Positions 32,107-41,003 of a DNA stretch of 64,000 nt are shown here, piece by piece. The notes beneath the pieces were generated by a model. The model saw only the letters and a program-made list of their open reading frames with translations. It was not told the origin of the DNA and searched no databases. A program made the position numbers and the translations under genes. This DNA comes from an uncultured Collinsella sp. (lineage in GTDB: Bacteria; Actinomycetota; Coriobacteriia; Coriobacteriales; Coriobacteriaceae). Within the stretch, counting starts at the first letter, position 1; each line of letters begins with the position of its first letter. The DNA is taken from NCBI GenBank assembly GCA_900541205.1, contig UQIV01000010.1, positions 6,707 to 70,706 of the forward strand, written 5' to 3'.

Positions 32107-33570
32107 ATGGCCTCTAAAGCTCAAAATGAAGAGATTATCGACCCTAATGGCCTCGATCTCTTTCGTCTGACCATGATGGTCATTACCGCCAGTATTTGTG
32201 GCGGCATCTTTTCGCTTGCCGGCGATATGGCAGCAGGTGGGGCAAATACCGGTGCGGTTATCGTCTCGTGGGGAATTTGCTTTATTGGCGTCTTTGCGCT
32301 GATGATGGTGTTCAACGGCTTGTCTCAGGCCCGTCCCGACCTGACCGGAGGCATCTATGCATACGCTGCGGCCGGTTTTGGCGATTACATTGGATTCAAC
32401 TCCGCTTGGGGCTACTGGATCAGCGCGTGTCTTTCCAACGTGAGCTTTGCGCTCTTGCTGTTTAGCGCGCTGGGCTATTTCTTCCCCGCGTTTGGCGCGG
32501 GTAACAACCTGCTTTCTATCGTCTGCGCCAGCGTGTTTTTGTGGTTCCTTACCGCCCTTGTGCTTCGTGGCGTTAAGGAGGCTGCGGGCATTAACACGAT
32601 CGTCACGTTGGCGAAGCTGGTGCCGCTGGGGCTTTTTGTGCTGAGTATCGTGCTCCTGGGTAAGTTCAACGTCGATATCTTTATGGACAACTTCTGGGGA
32701 GAGCCGGCTGGTCCTGGCTTTGGCGAGCAGGTTGTCTCGACCATGATCGCCCTTGTCTGGGTCTTCACGGGCATCGAGGGCGCTGTCGTTATCTCGGGCC
32801 GTGCAAAGTACGTGCGTGACGTCGGCCGCTCGACGGCGCTCGGATTTGCGGCTGTATTCACGCTGTATCTGATCATCTCGATGCTGTCGCTCGGCATTAT
32901 GCCGCGCGAGGAGATGGCACAGCTTGCAACGCCCTCCATGGCGGGAATTCTCGAGTGCGCAATCGGTCCGGTTGGTGCTGCCATCGTAAACCTTGGCGTT
33001 ATCCTTTCGTTGGTCGGCGCGTTGCTGGGCTATGTCATCATTGCGTCCGAGACGACGTTCGAGGCAGCGCGCCAGGGATCCTTCCCTCTGGCGTTTGCCA
33101 GGACGAACAAGCACGACGCCCCGGTGGTAACGGTTCTCGTGAGCTCCGGCATCACGCAGCTCTTCTTGATCGTGTCGTATGTGGCGGCGAGCACCTACCA
33201 GTTCTTCTATAGCTGCGCAGTCAACACGATTCTGGTTCCGTATGTCTGCTCGGCTGCCTATTACATGGTGATTGGCTGGAAGAACGAGCATCTGGACGGG
33301 CCGCATGCGCCCAGCGTCGGCAAAGCCCGCTTCTTCGGTACGCTCGGCTTCATCTACACATTGTTCCTGGTGTGGTCGACGGGTCTTCAGGGCGTTATGA
33401 TCACGACGATTCTTTTTGCTCCGGCCATTCCCGTTTATATGCTGGGCGAGCGAGGCCGCGGTAAACCGGTGCTTCCGCATCTGCACGACAAGCTGATCGC
33501 AGCGGTGGTCATTGTCGTGGCAATCATTTCGCTGTATCTGCACTTTGCCGGCATTGCGCCGATAGTCTAA
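32107..33570 (+). CDS. APC-superfamily basic amino-acid/polyamine antiporter
   Basis: A 487-residue permease with about 12 membrane segments. The N-terminal FRLTMMVITASICGGIFSLAG (about 19-39) matches the helix 1 consensus with the Gly-rich break, and ALVWVFTGIEGAVVISGRA near 215 matches helix 6 of ArcD/CadB-like exchangers. It lies 109 bp after the DDAH gene on the same strand. A reasonable role is exchange of arginine or methylarginine against citrulline or ornithine; the substrate is inferred from context. Confidence 0.85.
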   Translation: MASKAQNEEIIDPNGLDLFRLTMMVITASICGGIFSLAGDMAAGGANTGAVIVSWGICFIGVFALMMVFNGLSQARPDLTGGIYAYAAAGFGDYIGFNSAWGYWISACLSNVSFALLLFSALGYFFPAFGAGNNLLSIVCASVFLWFLTALVLRGVKEAAGINTIVTLAKLVPLGLFVLSIVLLGKFNVDIFMDNFWGEPAGPGFGEQVVSTMIALVWVFTGIEGAVVISGRAKYVRDVGRSTALGFAAVFTLYLIISMLSLGIMPREEMAQLATPSMAGILECAIGPVGAAIVNLGVILSLVGALLGYVIIASETTFEAARQGSFPLAFARTNKHDAPVVTVLVSSGITQLFLIVSYVAASTYQFFYSCAVNTILVPYVCSAAYYMVIGWKNEHLDGPHAPSVGKARFFGTLGFIYTLFLVWSTGLQGVMITTILFAPAIPVYMLGERGRGKPVLPHLHDKLIAAVVIVVAIISLYLHFAGIAPIV

Positions 33571-33860
33571 GACTGCGGCAAGCTTCATCGCTTGGTAAGC
33601 CGACGGAGGCATCGCGTGCCGGTGCCGTTCGGTAATCCATAACTGACGTGGGCCTCTGTAACGTGCCTTTGTGAGCGCCCACCAAGCCCGCGCAGGTGAC
33701 ATTTGTTGCCAGCGCGGGCTTTTGCTGTTGCGGCGAAATGCTGCCGGCAGCTGGGGACGTTCCTATTGTGCCGGCACCCTGGGACACTCCTTGGACGTTC
33801 CGCATGCGACGGAGGGAACGGATCATTTTGTCGAGGGGCGGGCGGCTGTTTCGGTCCTCG

Positions 33861-34066
33861 GGGAAACCGCGTCCCGTTTCGAGAGCAGATTCCGGGCCGC
33901 AGTTTCCCCGAGGGCCCCATTGGGAAATCGCATCCCAGTCTGAGCGCCGATTCCGGGCTGCAGTTTCCGCTAGATGCCTCAACCGGAAAGCCCATCCCGT
34001 TTAGGTGTTCCGGAGTGGGATTTGGTTTCCGCAGCAGGCCCGTCTGGGAAGCAATGGCCCAGAATC
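33861..34066 (+). repeat. Array B of about 61-bp degenerate repeats
   Basis: Units start near 33861, 33922 and 33985 with a partial at 34046 (GGGAAACCGCGTCCCG, GGGAAATCGCATCCCA, GGAAAGCCCATCCCG, GGGAAGCAATGGCCC). Internal parts such as GATTCCGGGCCGCAGTTTCC and CGAGGGCCCCATT match array A at 30.1-30.3 kb in the same orientation. The stretch 33571-33860 before it holds no recognisable gene. Confidence 0.8.
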
Positions 34067-34133
34067 CCCCCCTGCACCGATCTGTTGATTGAACATCGTT
34101 GCGTGTTCGCGCTATCATGCATGGTTAAACTTG

Positions 34134-34166
34134 GTTAGCCATGGCAAACGATTAGCCATGGCTAAC
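34134..34166 (+). promoter_or_regulatory. Candidate iron-repressor operator before feoAB
   Basis: TTAGCCATGGCTAA at 34152-34165 is a perfect 14-bp palindrome. A second near-copy (GTTAGCCATGGCAAAC) lies 17 bp upstream at 34134-34149. Resemblance to DtxR/IdeR-type boxes and position before an iron transporter suggest iron control. Confidence 0.6.
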
Positions 34167-34208
34167 ATAAATACAACGCCCTGTGGGCGCCGGGGGAGGA
34201 ACACGGAC

Positions 34209-36569
34209 GTGAAGCTCGATACACTCGAGATTGGAAAGGACGCCGTTGTCGCATCGGTGGCATCGGACGACCAGGCACTCCGACAGCATATTTTGGACAT
34301 GGGCCTAACGCCGGGCACCGAAGTCACCATGATGAAGTACGCCCCCATGGGCGATCCGCTCGAGATCCGCCTGCGTGGCTACGAGTTGACACTGCGCAAG
34401 GACGATGCCGCTCGCATCGAGCTCGTGGGTATTCACGACACCGATACAGGTCCGCGCGCTAACGCCGCAATCGGCACGACGGAGCATCCGGCACTTGGCG
34501 AGGGGACGTATTCGCCCCGTGCGGCAAAGACGGCCGTGCCCGAGGGCGCGCCGCTGCACTTTGCCCTCGCCGGCAACCAAAACTGCGGCAAGACCACGTT
34601 ATTCAACCAGCTGACGGGCTCCAACCAGCACGTCGGTAACTTTCCCGGCGTGACTGTCGACCGCAAAGATGGCACCATCCGTAACCATCCCGAGGCGAGC
34701 GTTACCGATCTGCCTGGCATTTACTCCCTGTCGCCGTACACAGGCGAAGAGGTCGTGAGCCGTCAGTTCATCCTCGACGAGCGCCCGGACGCCATCATCG
34801 ACATCATTGACGCTACCAACATCGAGCGTAACCTGTACTTGACACTGCAGCTCATGGAGCTCGACCGCCCCATGGTCATCGCGCTCAACATGATGGACGA
34901 GGTGACCGCCAACGGCGGCGCCGTAGACGTCAACTTGCTCGAGAGCCTGATGGGCGTGCCCGTTGTCCCCATTAGCGCTGCCCGCAACGAGGGTATCGGC
35001 GAGCTGGTGGATCATGCCTTGCACGTCGCGCGGTTCCGCGAGCGCCCCGGTCGCCTGGACTTTTGCGCGCCCGACGGTCCGGACGGCGGTGCGCTGCATC
35101 GCTGCATCCACGGTATTGCTAACCTGATCGAGGACCATGCCGTGACGGCGCACATCCCGGTGCGCTTTGCGGCGACCAAGCTGGTCGAGGGCGATGAGCT
35201 GGTAACCGAGGCGCTTCACCTGGATCGCAATGAGCTCGACGCTATCGAGCACATCATTACCCAGATGGAGGGCGAGGCCGGCACCGACCGCCTATCTGCG
35301 TTGGCCGATATGCGTTTTAGCTTTATCGGCGACGTGTGCGGGCGTTGCGTCGTCAAGCCGCACGAAAGCCGCGAGCACGTGCGCTCCGTCAAGATTGACC
35401 GCATCCTGACAGGTCGTTACACAGCCATTCCGGCGTTTCTGGTGATCATGGGCCTCGTCTTTTGGCTGACGTTTGGCGTGATCGGCGCGGCGTTGCAGGG
35501 ACTCATGGAGGACGGTATCGCTGCCATCATCGCCTCGGCCGATGCGGGCCTCAAGGCATTCGGAACCAACGACGTGGTGCGCTCACTGGCTGTCGACGGC
35601 GTGCTTACAGGCGTGGGCAGTGTGTTGACCTTCCTGCCGATTATCGTCGTGCTCTTCTTGTTCCTCTCCATTCTGGAGGACTCGGGCTACATGGCGCGCG
35701 TCGCCTTTGTCATGGATAAGGTGTTGCGTCGCTTTGGCCTGTCGGGCCGCAGCTTTGTGCCTATGCTCGTCGGTTTTGGCTGCACCGTGCCGGCTATCAT
35801 GTCGACCCGTACGCTCCCATCCGAGCACGACCGCAAGATGACGGTCATGCTCACGCCGTTTATGAGCTGCTCGGCCAAGCTGCCGGTTTACGGCTTGCTG
35901 TGCGGAGCATTCTTCCCGCAGGCGACGGTCCCCACCATGGTCTCGCTCTATCTGATCGGCATCGTGGTCGGCTGCATCGCGGCTTTGGTGCTCAACCGCA
36001 CGGCATTTAAGGGCGACCCGGTGCCGTTTATCATGGAGCTCCCCAATTACCGCCTGCCGAGCGTCAAGACGACGGTGATGCTGGCATGGGATAAGGCCAA
36101 AGACTTTATCACCAAGGCCTTTACCATTATCTTTGCCGCTACCGTGGTCATCTGGTTCCTTCAGACGTTCGACATCCGCTTTAATGTGGTCGCCGATCAG
36201 TCGCAGAGTCTGCTTGCGGGCCTCGGCAGCATCATCGCGCCGGCGCTGACGCCGCTTGGGTTTGGCGACTGGCGTGCATCCACGGCGCTCGTCACCGGAC
36301 TCATCGCCAAGGAGAGTGTCATCTCGACCCTCACGGTGCTTTTGGGCGCGACCTCGCCCGCGGCACTGTCGACCATGTTTTCGCCGTTTACCGCCTACGT
36401 GTTCTTGGTCTTTACGCTGCTGTACCCGCCGTGCGTGGCTGCGATCGGCGCCGTCAAGAGCGAGCTGGGCGCGCGCTACGCCGTTGCCGTGTTCGCGTTT
36501 CAGGTGGCAGTCGCCTGGATCGTGGCGTTTGTCGTGCATTCGGCGGGCATATTGCTGGGGTTGGCTTAG
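34209..36569 (+). CDS. feoB: FeoA-FeoB fusion, ferrous iron transporter
   Basis: A 786-residue fused transporter. Residues 1-75 are a FeoA SH3-like domain (ILDMGLTPGTEVTMMKYAP, GDPLEIRLRGYELTLRKDDA). From about 115 comes the FeoB G domain: GNQNCGKTTLFNQLTG (G1), VTDLPGIYSLSPY (G3) and ALNMMDE (G4), then the GDI helices. Around 400-786 lie the membrane segments, with the two Gate motifs seen as VGFGCTVPAIMSTR and CSAKLPVYG. It imports Fe(II). The GTG start is chosen since GGGGGAGG lies 9 nt upstream. FeoA and FeoB are separate in many bacteria but fused forms are known. Confidence 0.93.
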   Translation: MKLDTLEIGKDAVVASVASDDQALRQHILDMGLTPGTEVTMMKYAPMGDPLEIRLRGYELTLRKDDAARIELVGIHDTDTGPRANAAIGTTEHPALGEGTYSPRAAKTAVPEGAPLHFALAGNQNCGKTTLFNQLTGSNQHVGNFPGVTVDRKDGTIRNHPEASVTDLPGIYSLSPYTGEEVVSRQFILDERPDAIIDIIDATNIERNLYLTLQLMELDRPMVIALNMMDEVTANGGAVDVNLLESLMGVPVVPISAARNEGIGELVDHALHVARFRERPGRLDFCAPDGPDGGALHRCIHGIANLIEDHAVTAHIPVRFAATKLVEGDELVTEALHLDRNELDAIEHIITQMEGEAGTDRLSALADMRFSFIGDVCGRCVVKPHESREHVRSVKIDRILTGRYTAIPAFLVIMGLVFWLTFGVIGAALQGLMEDGIAAIIASADAGLKAFGTNDVVRSLAVDGVLTGVGSVLTFLPIIVVLFLFLSILEDSGYMARVAFVMDKVLRRFGLSGRSFVPMLVGFGCTVPAIMSTRTLPSEHDRKMTVMLTPFMSCSAKLPVYGLLCGAFFPQATVPTMVSLYLIGIVVGCIAALVLNRTAFKGDPVPFIMELPNYRLPSVKTTVMLAWDKAKDFITKAFTIIFAATVVIWFLQTFDIRFNVVADQSQSLLAGLGSIIAPALTPLGFGDWRASTALVTGLIAKESVISTLTVLLGATSPAALSTMFSPFTAYVFLVFTLLYPPCVAAIGAVKSELGARYAVAVFAFQVAVAWIVAFVVHSAGILLGLA

Positions 36570-36884
36570 GGGCGCGTTGATGCTCCGCGCTTTTGGGCGA
36601 GCAACAATTCAACAAAATATGAGCCAGAATACCGGTAATTGTCGGCCTGCGGGGACTGTCCTGCGCTGCAGGTTGCCGTTCGCTGCCTATTTGCTGCCGT
36701 TTACGGATTCGTAAATACTTGCAATCGTCGGTCGATTTAACCGCATTACGCGATGCCGATGCACATTTTTTGTGCCCCTTTCTACAATCACTTTGTGTCT
36801 ATTGCCGAGCATGTCTTCCGTTTCGCCTGTGTGGGGACGTGGGGTGCAATAGTCGTTTGTAGAGGCTCATTGAGGAGGGAATTG
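36570..36884 (+). other. Intergenic leader of the alpha-glucoside PTS gene
   Basis: A 315-bp AT-richer gap. A 6-bp hairpin (TTTACG/CGTAAA at 36700-36715) is the only clear structure. No gene, tRNA or strong terminator was recognised. The in-frame extension of the PTS gene into it lacks a ribosome binding site. Confidence 0.5.
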
Positions 36885-38549
36885 ATGAAAGAAAAATTCC
36901 AATCGATCGGAAAGGCAATGCTCGTTCCGATTACGCTCATTGCCATTTCCGGTCTCTTTTTGGGTATCGGTAGCGTTTTTACGACCGAACTGACCCTTGT
37001 GTCCCTTGGCGTTAATTGGGACTGGTATGCCGCTTCGCCGCTCTTTACGTTCTTCTCGGTATTTAAGGGTCTCGGCGAGGTAATCATTGGAAACCTCGGT
37101 GTTTTGTTTGCCGTCGGCTGCGCCTTCTCCTTGTCTCGCAAAGAGAAGGGCTGGGCTGCCTTTTCTGCCCTTGTCTGCTATCTCACCATGCTCAAGACGG
37201 TTGAGATTCTGCTTGGAGCAGCTGGCTTGGCTGCCGACAATACAACGGTGGAAGCTCTTCAGAAGGTCGGCCTTACGTCCATTCAGGCGAGTGAGCAGTC
37301 CGCACTCTACACTACCTCGCTCGGCTTTTTTGGCTACAGCTCTGGTGTCTTTGGCGGCATTATCGTGGGCTGCCTGGTCGCCTGGATCACCGGCCGTTTT
37401 TACAAGACCAAGCTTCCAACGGCGCTGGCGTTTTTTGCGGGCAGTCGAACGGTCCCCATTGTATCGCTGGTCGCCGGTGGCATCCTGGGCGGCATCATGT
37501 ACTTCGTCTGGCCCGTCATCGGTGGATGCTTCTCGGGTATTGCGACGTTCGTGAAAGGCTCCGGTCTGGTCGGTACGTTTGTCTATCGCTGGGTGCTCGA
37601 GAGCCTTGTGCCGTTTGGCTTGCATCCGCTGCTCGAGACGCCCATGTATTGGACTGAGCTTGGCGGCTCCATGGTCGTCGATGGAACGCGCGTGGTGGGC
37701 AATAGCGCCATTCAGCTTGCACAGCTCGCTTCTCCCAGCAGTGACAAGCTCTTGGTTAGGGCCTTCATGGCTGGCTATGGCATTAACGATTACGCGTTGT
37801 TCCCTGGCATCGCCCTTGCTATGTGGTCTTGTGCCAAGCCCCAGAACCGCAAGAAGGTTGCTGGTCTTTTAATCCCCACAGTGATTTCGACTGTTTTCTT
37901 TGGCGTTACGGAGCCTATTCTCTTTACGTTCCTGTTTGCCGCCCCCTGGCTCTACTTTGGCGTTTACGCTCCGCTTTCCGGACTGGGTGAAGTTCTCTCG
38001 GAGGCAATGGGCGTTTCGGTGTACCAGGGAAATATCAAGGACCTGATCCCATTCTTATTCCGCCCCGAGAAGCTTAATCTGCTTCCGTACCTTATCCTGC
38101 TCCCCGCCTTTTTCCTGGCAGCTTTCTTCCTCTTCCGGTTCTTTATTACTAAGTTCGATATCAAGACGCCCGGTCGAGACGATGGTGACGATATTGAGTT
38201 GATCAACAGCAGAGCCGAGTTCGAGGCAAAGGCCGCTGAGGCAAAGGGCGAGTCTGATAGCACTCCCGAGAAGGCAGTCCAGGGCCGTGCGACCAAGGAC
38301 AGCGCGCTTGCTGTTGGCATTGTCGAAGCGCTTGGTGGAGCCGACAACATTGATGATCTTGACAACTGCATCTCACGTCTTCGCGTGATTGTCAAGGATG
38401 GTTCTAAGGTTGCAGACGACGAGGTGTTCACCAAGAATCTTGAAGCTATGGGCGTTATCCGCCTGAGCGACAAGGCAATCCAGGTCATTTACGGTCCTCG
38501 TGTCGGCGAAGTCGCTTCTGAGGTGCACGAAGTTCTCGGTGACGAGTAA
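36885..38549 (+). CDS. PTS EIICB, glucose/maltose superfamily (alpha-glucoside type)
   Basis: A 554-residue sugar permease. The EIIC domain spans residues 1-430 with about ten membrane segments (AMLVPITLIAISGLFLGIGS at the start; FGVTEPILFTFLFAAPWLYFG near 345). After a charged linker the EIIB domain carries VEALGGADNIDDLDNCISRLR near 475, with the phosphorylated Cys. There is no EIIA domain; the stand-alone EIIA at 28.3 kb can supply it. With the neighbouring RpiR regulator and GH4 enzyme it forms a MalX/GlvC-like module for phospho-alpha-glucosides. The start has GAGGAGGG just upstream. Confidence 0.9.
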   Translation: MKEKFQSIGKAMLVPITLIAISGLFLGIGSVFTTELTLVSLGVNWDWYAASPLFTFFSVFKGLGEVIIGNLGVLFAVGCAFSLSRKEKGWAAFSALVCYLTMLKTVEILLGAAGLAADNTTVEALQKVGLTSIQASEQSALYTTSLGFFGYSSGVFGGIIVGCLVAWITGRFYKTKLPTALAFFAGSRTVPIVSLVAGGILGGIMYFVWPVIGGCFSGIATFVKGSGLVGTFVYRWVLESLVPFGLHPLLETPMYWTELGGSMVVDGTRVVGNSAIQLAQLASPSSDKLLVRAFMAGYGINDYALFPGIALAMWSCAKPQNRKKVAGLLIPTVISTVFFGVTEPILFTFLFAAPWLYFGVYAPLSGLGEVLSEAMGVSVYQGNIKDLIPFLFRPEKLNLLPYLILLPAFFLAAFFLFRFFITKFDIKTPGRDDGDDIELINSRAEFEAKAAEAKGESDSTPEKAVQGRATKDSALAVGIVEALGGADNIDDLDNCISRLRVIVKDGSKVADDEVFTKNLEAMGVIRLSDKAIQVIYGPRVGEVASEVHEVLGDE

Positions 38550-38611
38550 AACGCGCAAGTGGCTTTCAATTGCATAGCGCAATTCCAGGGCTTGGCTTCC
38601 TATCGCATGAT

Positions 38612-39364
38612 TTAGGGGGCCAAGCCTTCTTGTTTTAGATTGTCAAGGCAGATACTCAATAGTTCTTCGAATGCGAGAATACAACTTCCGGTAAAGCAGT
38701 TAGGCTTAACGTTCTTAAGATCCATTGGGTGATCGTCATGTATCGTAAAGATCGCGTCTGCCGTCTTGGCGAGCTCGCTGTCTTCGTTGCCGGTAAACGC
38801 GAGGGTCGTAATGCCCGCGTCGTGGCATGCCCTTGCGGTTTCCAGGATGGCTTCTGTCTGGCCCGATTTAGATATGAGCATCATGCAGCTGAGCGTATTT
38901 CGGTTGGATTCGACAAACTGATCGGTTTCTAGGAAGTCCTGTATGACGGCCAAAAAGCCAAGTCCAACGAGCTTAGTCGCCATGTACTGCGCAACGATGC
39001 GTGAGAAGCCCTCTCCGTTTACTCCGATCATTCTGTTGCGATGCAGTGCGGCGATGAATACGTCTACATCTCCGGTGTGACATACGAAGTGGACGCTACT
39101 GTCTTTGAGTGATTGATTCATTTCGCGGGAGACATGCTGAAGGTGCTTGAGATCGTACATCATTTCGCGGTAGCCACGGTAGCCGAGCTTTTTCGAAAGC
39201 CTGATGACTGTCGTCATGCTGGTAAAGCATGCCATGGCGACGGGTTTTATGCCAATATCATCGAGGGTGTCGATATTGTTGAGTAGGTATTCGAGTACGC
39301 TTTGCTCGGTTTCGGATAGCTTTGCGGCTGAGTAGAGCTTGGAAATCTGCTTTTTATCAACCAT
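38612..39364 (-). CDS. MurR/RpiR-family transcriptional regulator
   Basis: A 250-residue regulator. The N-terminal HTH of RpiR type covers about residues 15-75 (LSETEQSVLEYLLNN, MACFTSMTTVIRLSKKLGYRGY). The C-terminal SIS domain binds phosphosugars (IGVNGEGFSRIVAQYMATKL near 128, MMLISKSGQTEAILETA near 173). It lies between the convergent EIICB gene and the divergent GH4 gene, so it probably senses the 6-phosphosugar they handle. The start MVDKKQISK is set by AAGGAA 7 nt upstream. Confidence 0.9.
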   Translation of the reverse strand: MVDKKQISKLYSAAKLSETEQSVLEYLLNNIDTLDDIGIKPVAMACFTSMTTVIRLSKKLGYRGYREMMYDLKHLQHVSREMNQSLKDSSVHFVCHTGDVDVFIAALHRNRMIGVNGEGFSRIVAQYMATKLVGLGFLAVIQDFLETDQFVESNRNTLSCMMLISKSGQTEAILETARACHDAGITTLAFTGNEDSELAKTADAIFTIHDDHPMDLKNVKPNCFTGSCILAFEELLSICLDNLKQEGLAP

Positions 39365-39392
39365 CGGTGCTTCCTTCCCGCCGGACGTGTGT

Positions 39393-39467
39393 GGCCGCTT
39401 CCGTTGCGTAAATAATAACTCCTTGGGGAATTCCTTTCCCGCCTTGCAACCGGGGCGGGAAGCGGCC
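39393..39467. promoter_or_regulatory. Spaced 10-bp inverted repeat in the rpiR-GH4 intergenic region
   Basis: GGCCGCTTCC (39393-39402) and GGAAGCGGCC (39458-39467) are perfect complements 65 bp apart, with GGAATTCC between them. They may be operators for the RpiR protein, possibly by looping. Confidence 0.4.
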
Positions 39468-39539
39468 CTCCATGCTGGATACAATATCCAAACACAGGCG
39501 AACCATGCAATATTGAATGTGCTAATTGGGGGTTTCGAT

Positions 39540-40913
39540 ATGAAACTTACGGTCATAGGTGGCGGTGGCGTCCGCTCCATGTTTTTGGCAAAGAGCATAG
39601 CCCAGCAGGCGTCATCGCTTGGGATCGACGAACTTGTGTTTATGGACAATGATCCCGAGAAGCTGCGCATCTACGGTGGCCTTGCCGCCCATGTCTCGGG
39701 CATGCTTTGCCCCACGCTTAATTTTTCACTGACAGGCGATGCAGTCGAGGCCGTTAAAGACGCCGATTACGTGATCACGACGATTCGCGTCGGTGGGGAC
39801 CATATGCGCGTTCGCGATGAGCGCATTGCTCTTTCGCATGGGGTTCTTGGCCAAGAGACGACTGGCGCAGCCGGCGTGTCTTTTGCCATGCGCTCCGTCC
39901 CTGCGCTTGCTTCGTATTGCGAGTTAATCAAGAAGTACGCAAAGCCGGACGTCAAGGTGTTTAACTTTACTAATCCCGCTGGCGTCGTATCTCAGGCCCT
40001 ACGCGATATGGGCTATGATTTTACTTATGGCATTTGCGATGCCCCCTCGGGCATGTTGCATCAGTTTGCCGAGTATAAAGGCGTTGATCCCGCATCGGTT
40101 CAGGGCGAGTGCTATGGACTCAACCACCTCTCGTTCTTCCGCAATGTGACGGTTGACGGCGAGGACATCATGTCCGACTTGATCCACGACGACGGGGCAT
40201 ATGCTCATACAGATCTTAGGTTCTTCGAGAAGGACCTCGTCCTAAATCGCGGATGCGTACCAAATGAGTACCTATACTATTTTTACTATCGCGAGCGCGC
40301 CGTTGCCAACGTTCTCTCTTCGCCCCAGACGCGCGGCGAACTAATCGAAGAAATTAATCGAGAAATGACGAGCGAGCTTGCATCTATCGATATTGAGAAC
40401 GACTTCGAAAAAGGCCTCGCGTGCTTTGAGAAGTGGTACGGAATGCGCGAAAACAACTACATGGCGGCCGAGACGGGTATTCATCGCGACAAGCCGTGGA
40501 CGTTTGACGTGTACGGCAAAGATGCTGGCGGATACGCAGGTGTCGCGCTCCGCTTCATGGATATTGCTCGCTCTGGCAAGACGCAGCAGATGATCCTGTG
40601 CACCCCCAACAATGGCGCCATCCCCGGCCTTCTCGATACAGATGTCATTGAGTCAACGTGCGATATCTCCACCGATGGCTGCGTGCCGCATCGCGTCGAA
40701 GCCGATTCTGTGCCCGCGGGAAACCTCGAATTGATTCGTCGCGTCAAGTACTACGAGCGCACCGTGGCGCGTGGCATCGTTAACCGATCGAAGCGCGACA
40801 TTGTCGAGAGCCTCGCGATGCACCCGCTCGTTAATTCGTACTCCTTGGCGAAAGATATCGCCGCGCAGTACTTTGAGCTTAACCGCGACTACATCGACGG
40901 CTGGACAGACTAG
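39540..40913 (+). CDS. Glycoside hydrolase family 4 (probable 6-phospho-alpha-glucosidase)
   Basis: A 457-residue NAD- and Mn-dependent hydrolase. The Rossmann start is KLTVIGGGGVRSMFLAKSI. Typical GH4 stretches are VITTIRVGG near 79, GQETTGAAGVSFAMRSVPAL near 103, NFTNPAGVVSQAL near 141 and ICDAPSG near 164 with the metal-binding Cys. In characterised enzymes CDxP goes with alpha- and CNxP with beta-linked phosphoglucosides, so alpha is favoured but not proven. It cleaves the sugar phosphate delivered by the neighbouring EIICB. GGGGG lies upstream of the ATG. Confidence 0.85.
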   Translation: MKLTVIGGGGVRSMFLAKSIAQQASSLGIDELVFMDNDPEKLRIYGGLAAHVSGMLCPTLNFSLTGDAVEAVKDADYVITTIRVGGDHMRVRDERIALSHGVLGQETTGAAGVSFAMRSVPALASYCELIKKYAKPDVKVFNFTNPAGVVSQALRDMGYDFTYGICDAPSGMLHQFAEYKGVDPASVQGECYGLNHLSFFRNVTVDGEDIMSDLIHDDGAYAHTDLRFFEKDLVLNRGCVPNEYLYYFYYRERAVANVLSSPQTRGELIEEINREMTSELASIDIENDFEKGLACFEKWYGMRENNYMAAETGIHRDKPWTFDVYGKDAGGYAGVALRFMDIARSGKTQQMILCTPNNGAIPGLLDTDVIESTCDISTDGCVPHRVEADSVPAGNLELIRRVKYYERTVARGIVNRSKRDIVESLAMHPLVNSYSLAKDIAAQYFELNRDYIDGWTD

Positions 40914-41003
40914 TCTGGACGTTAAAACTAGAAATTATGGATGGGCGGACCGGCGTTTATATTGGCGCCCGTTCGCCCTGCTTAGTAAGAAAACGGGTAT
41001 AGA

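Noticed and set aside
32080..33702. A 540-codon minus-strand frame opposite the antiporter gene
   Set aside because: The plus-strand frame encodes a clear 12-segment permease; the minus frame gives a charged low-complexity product without motifs.
30129..34066. CRISPR array
   Set aside because: The 61-62-bp period and two arrays recall CRISPR, but units are degenerate over their length, the parts between arms are related to each other rather than unique, and no cas gene is in the window.
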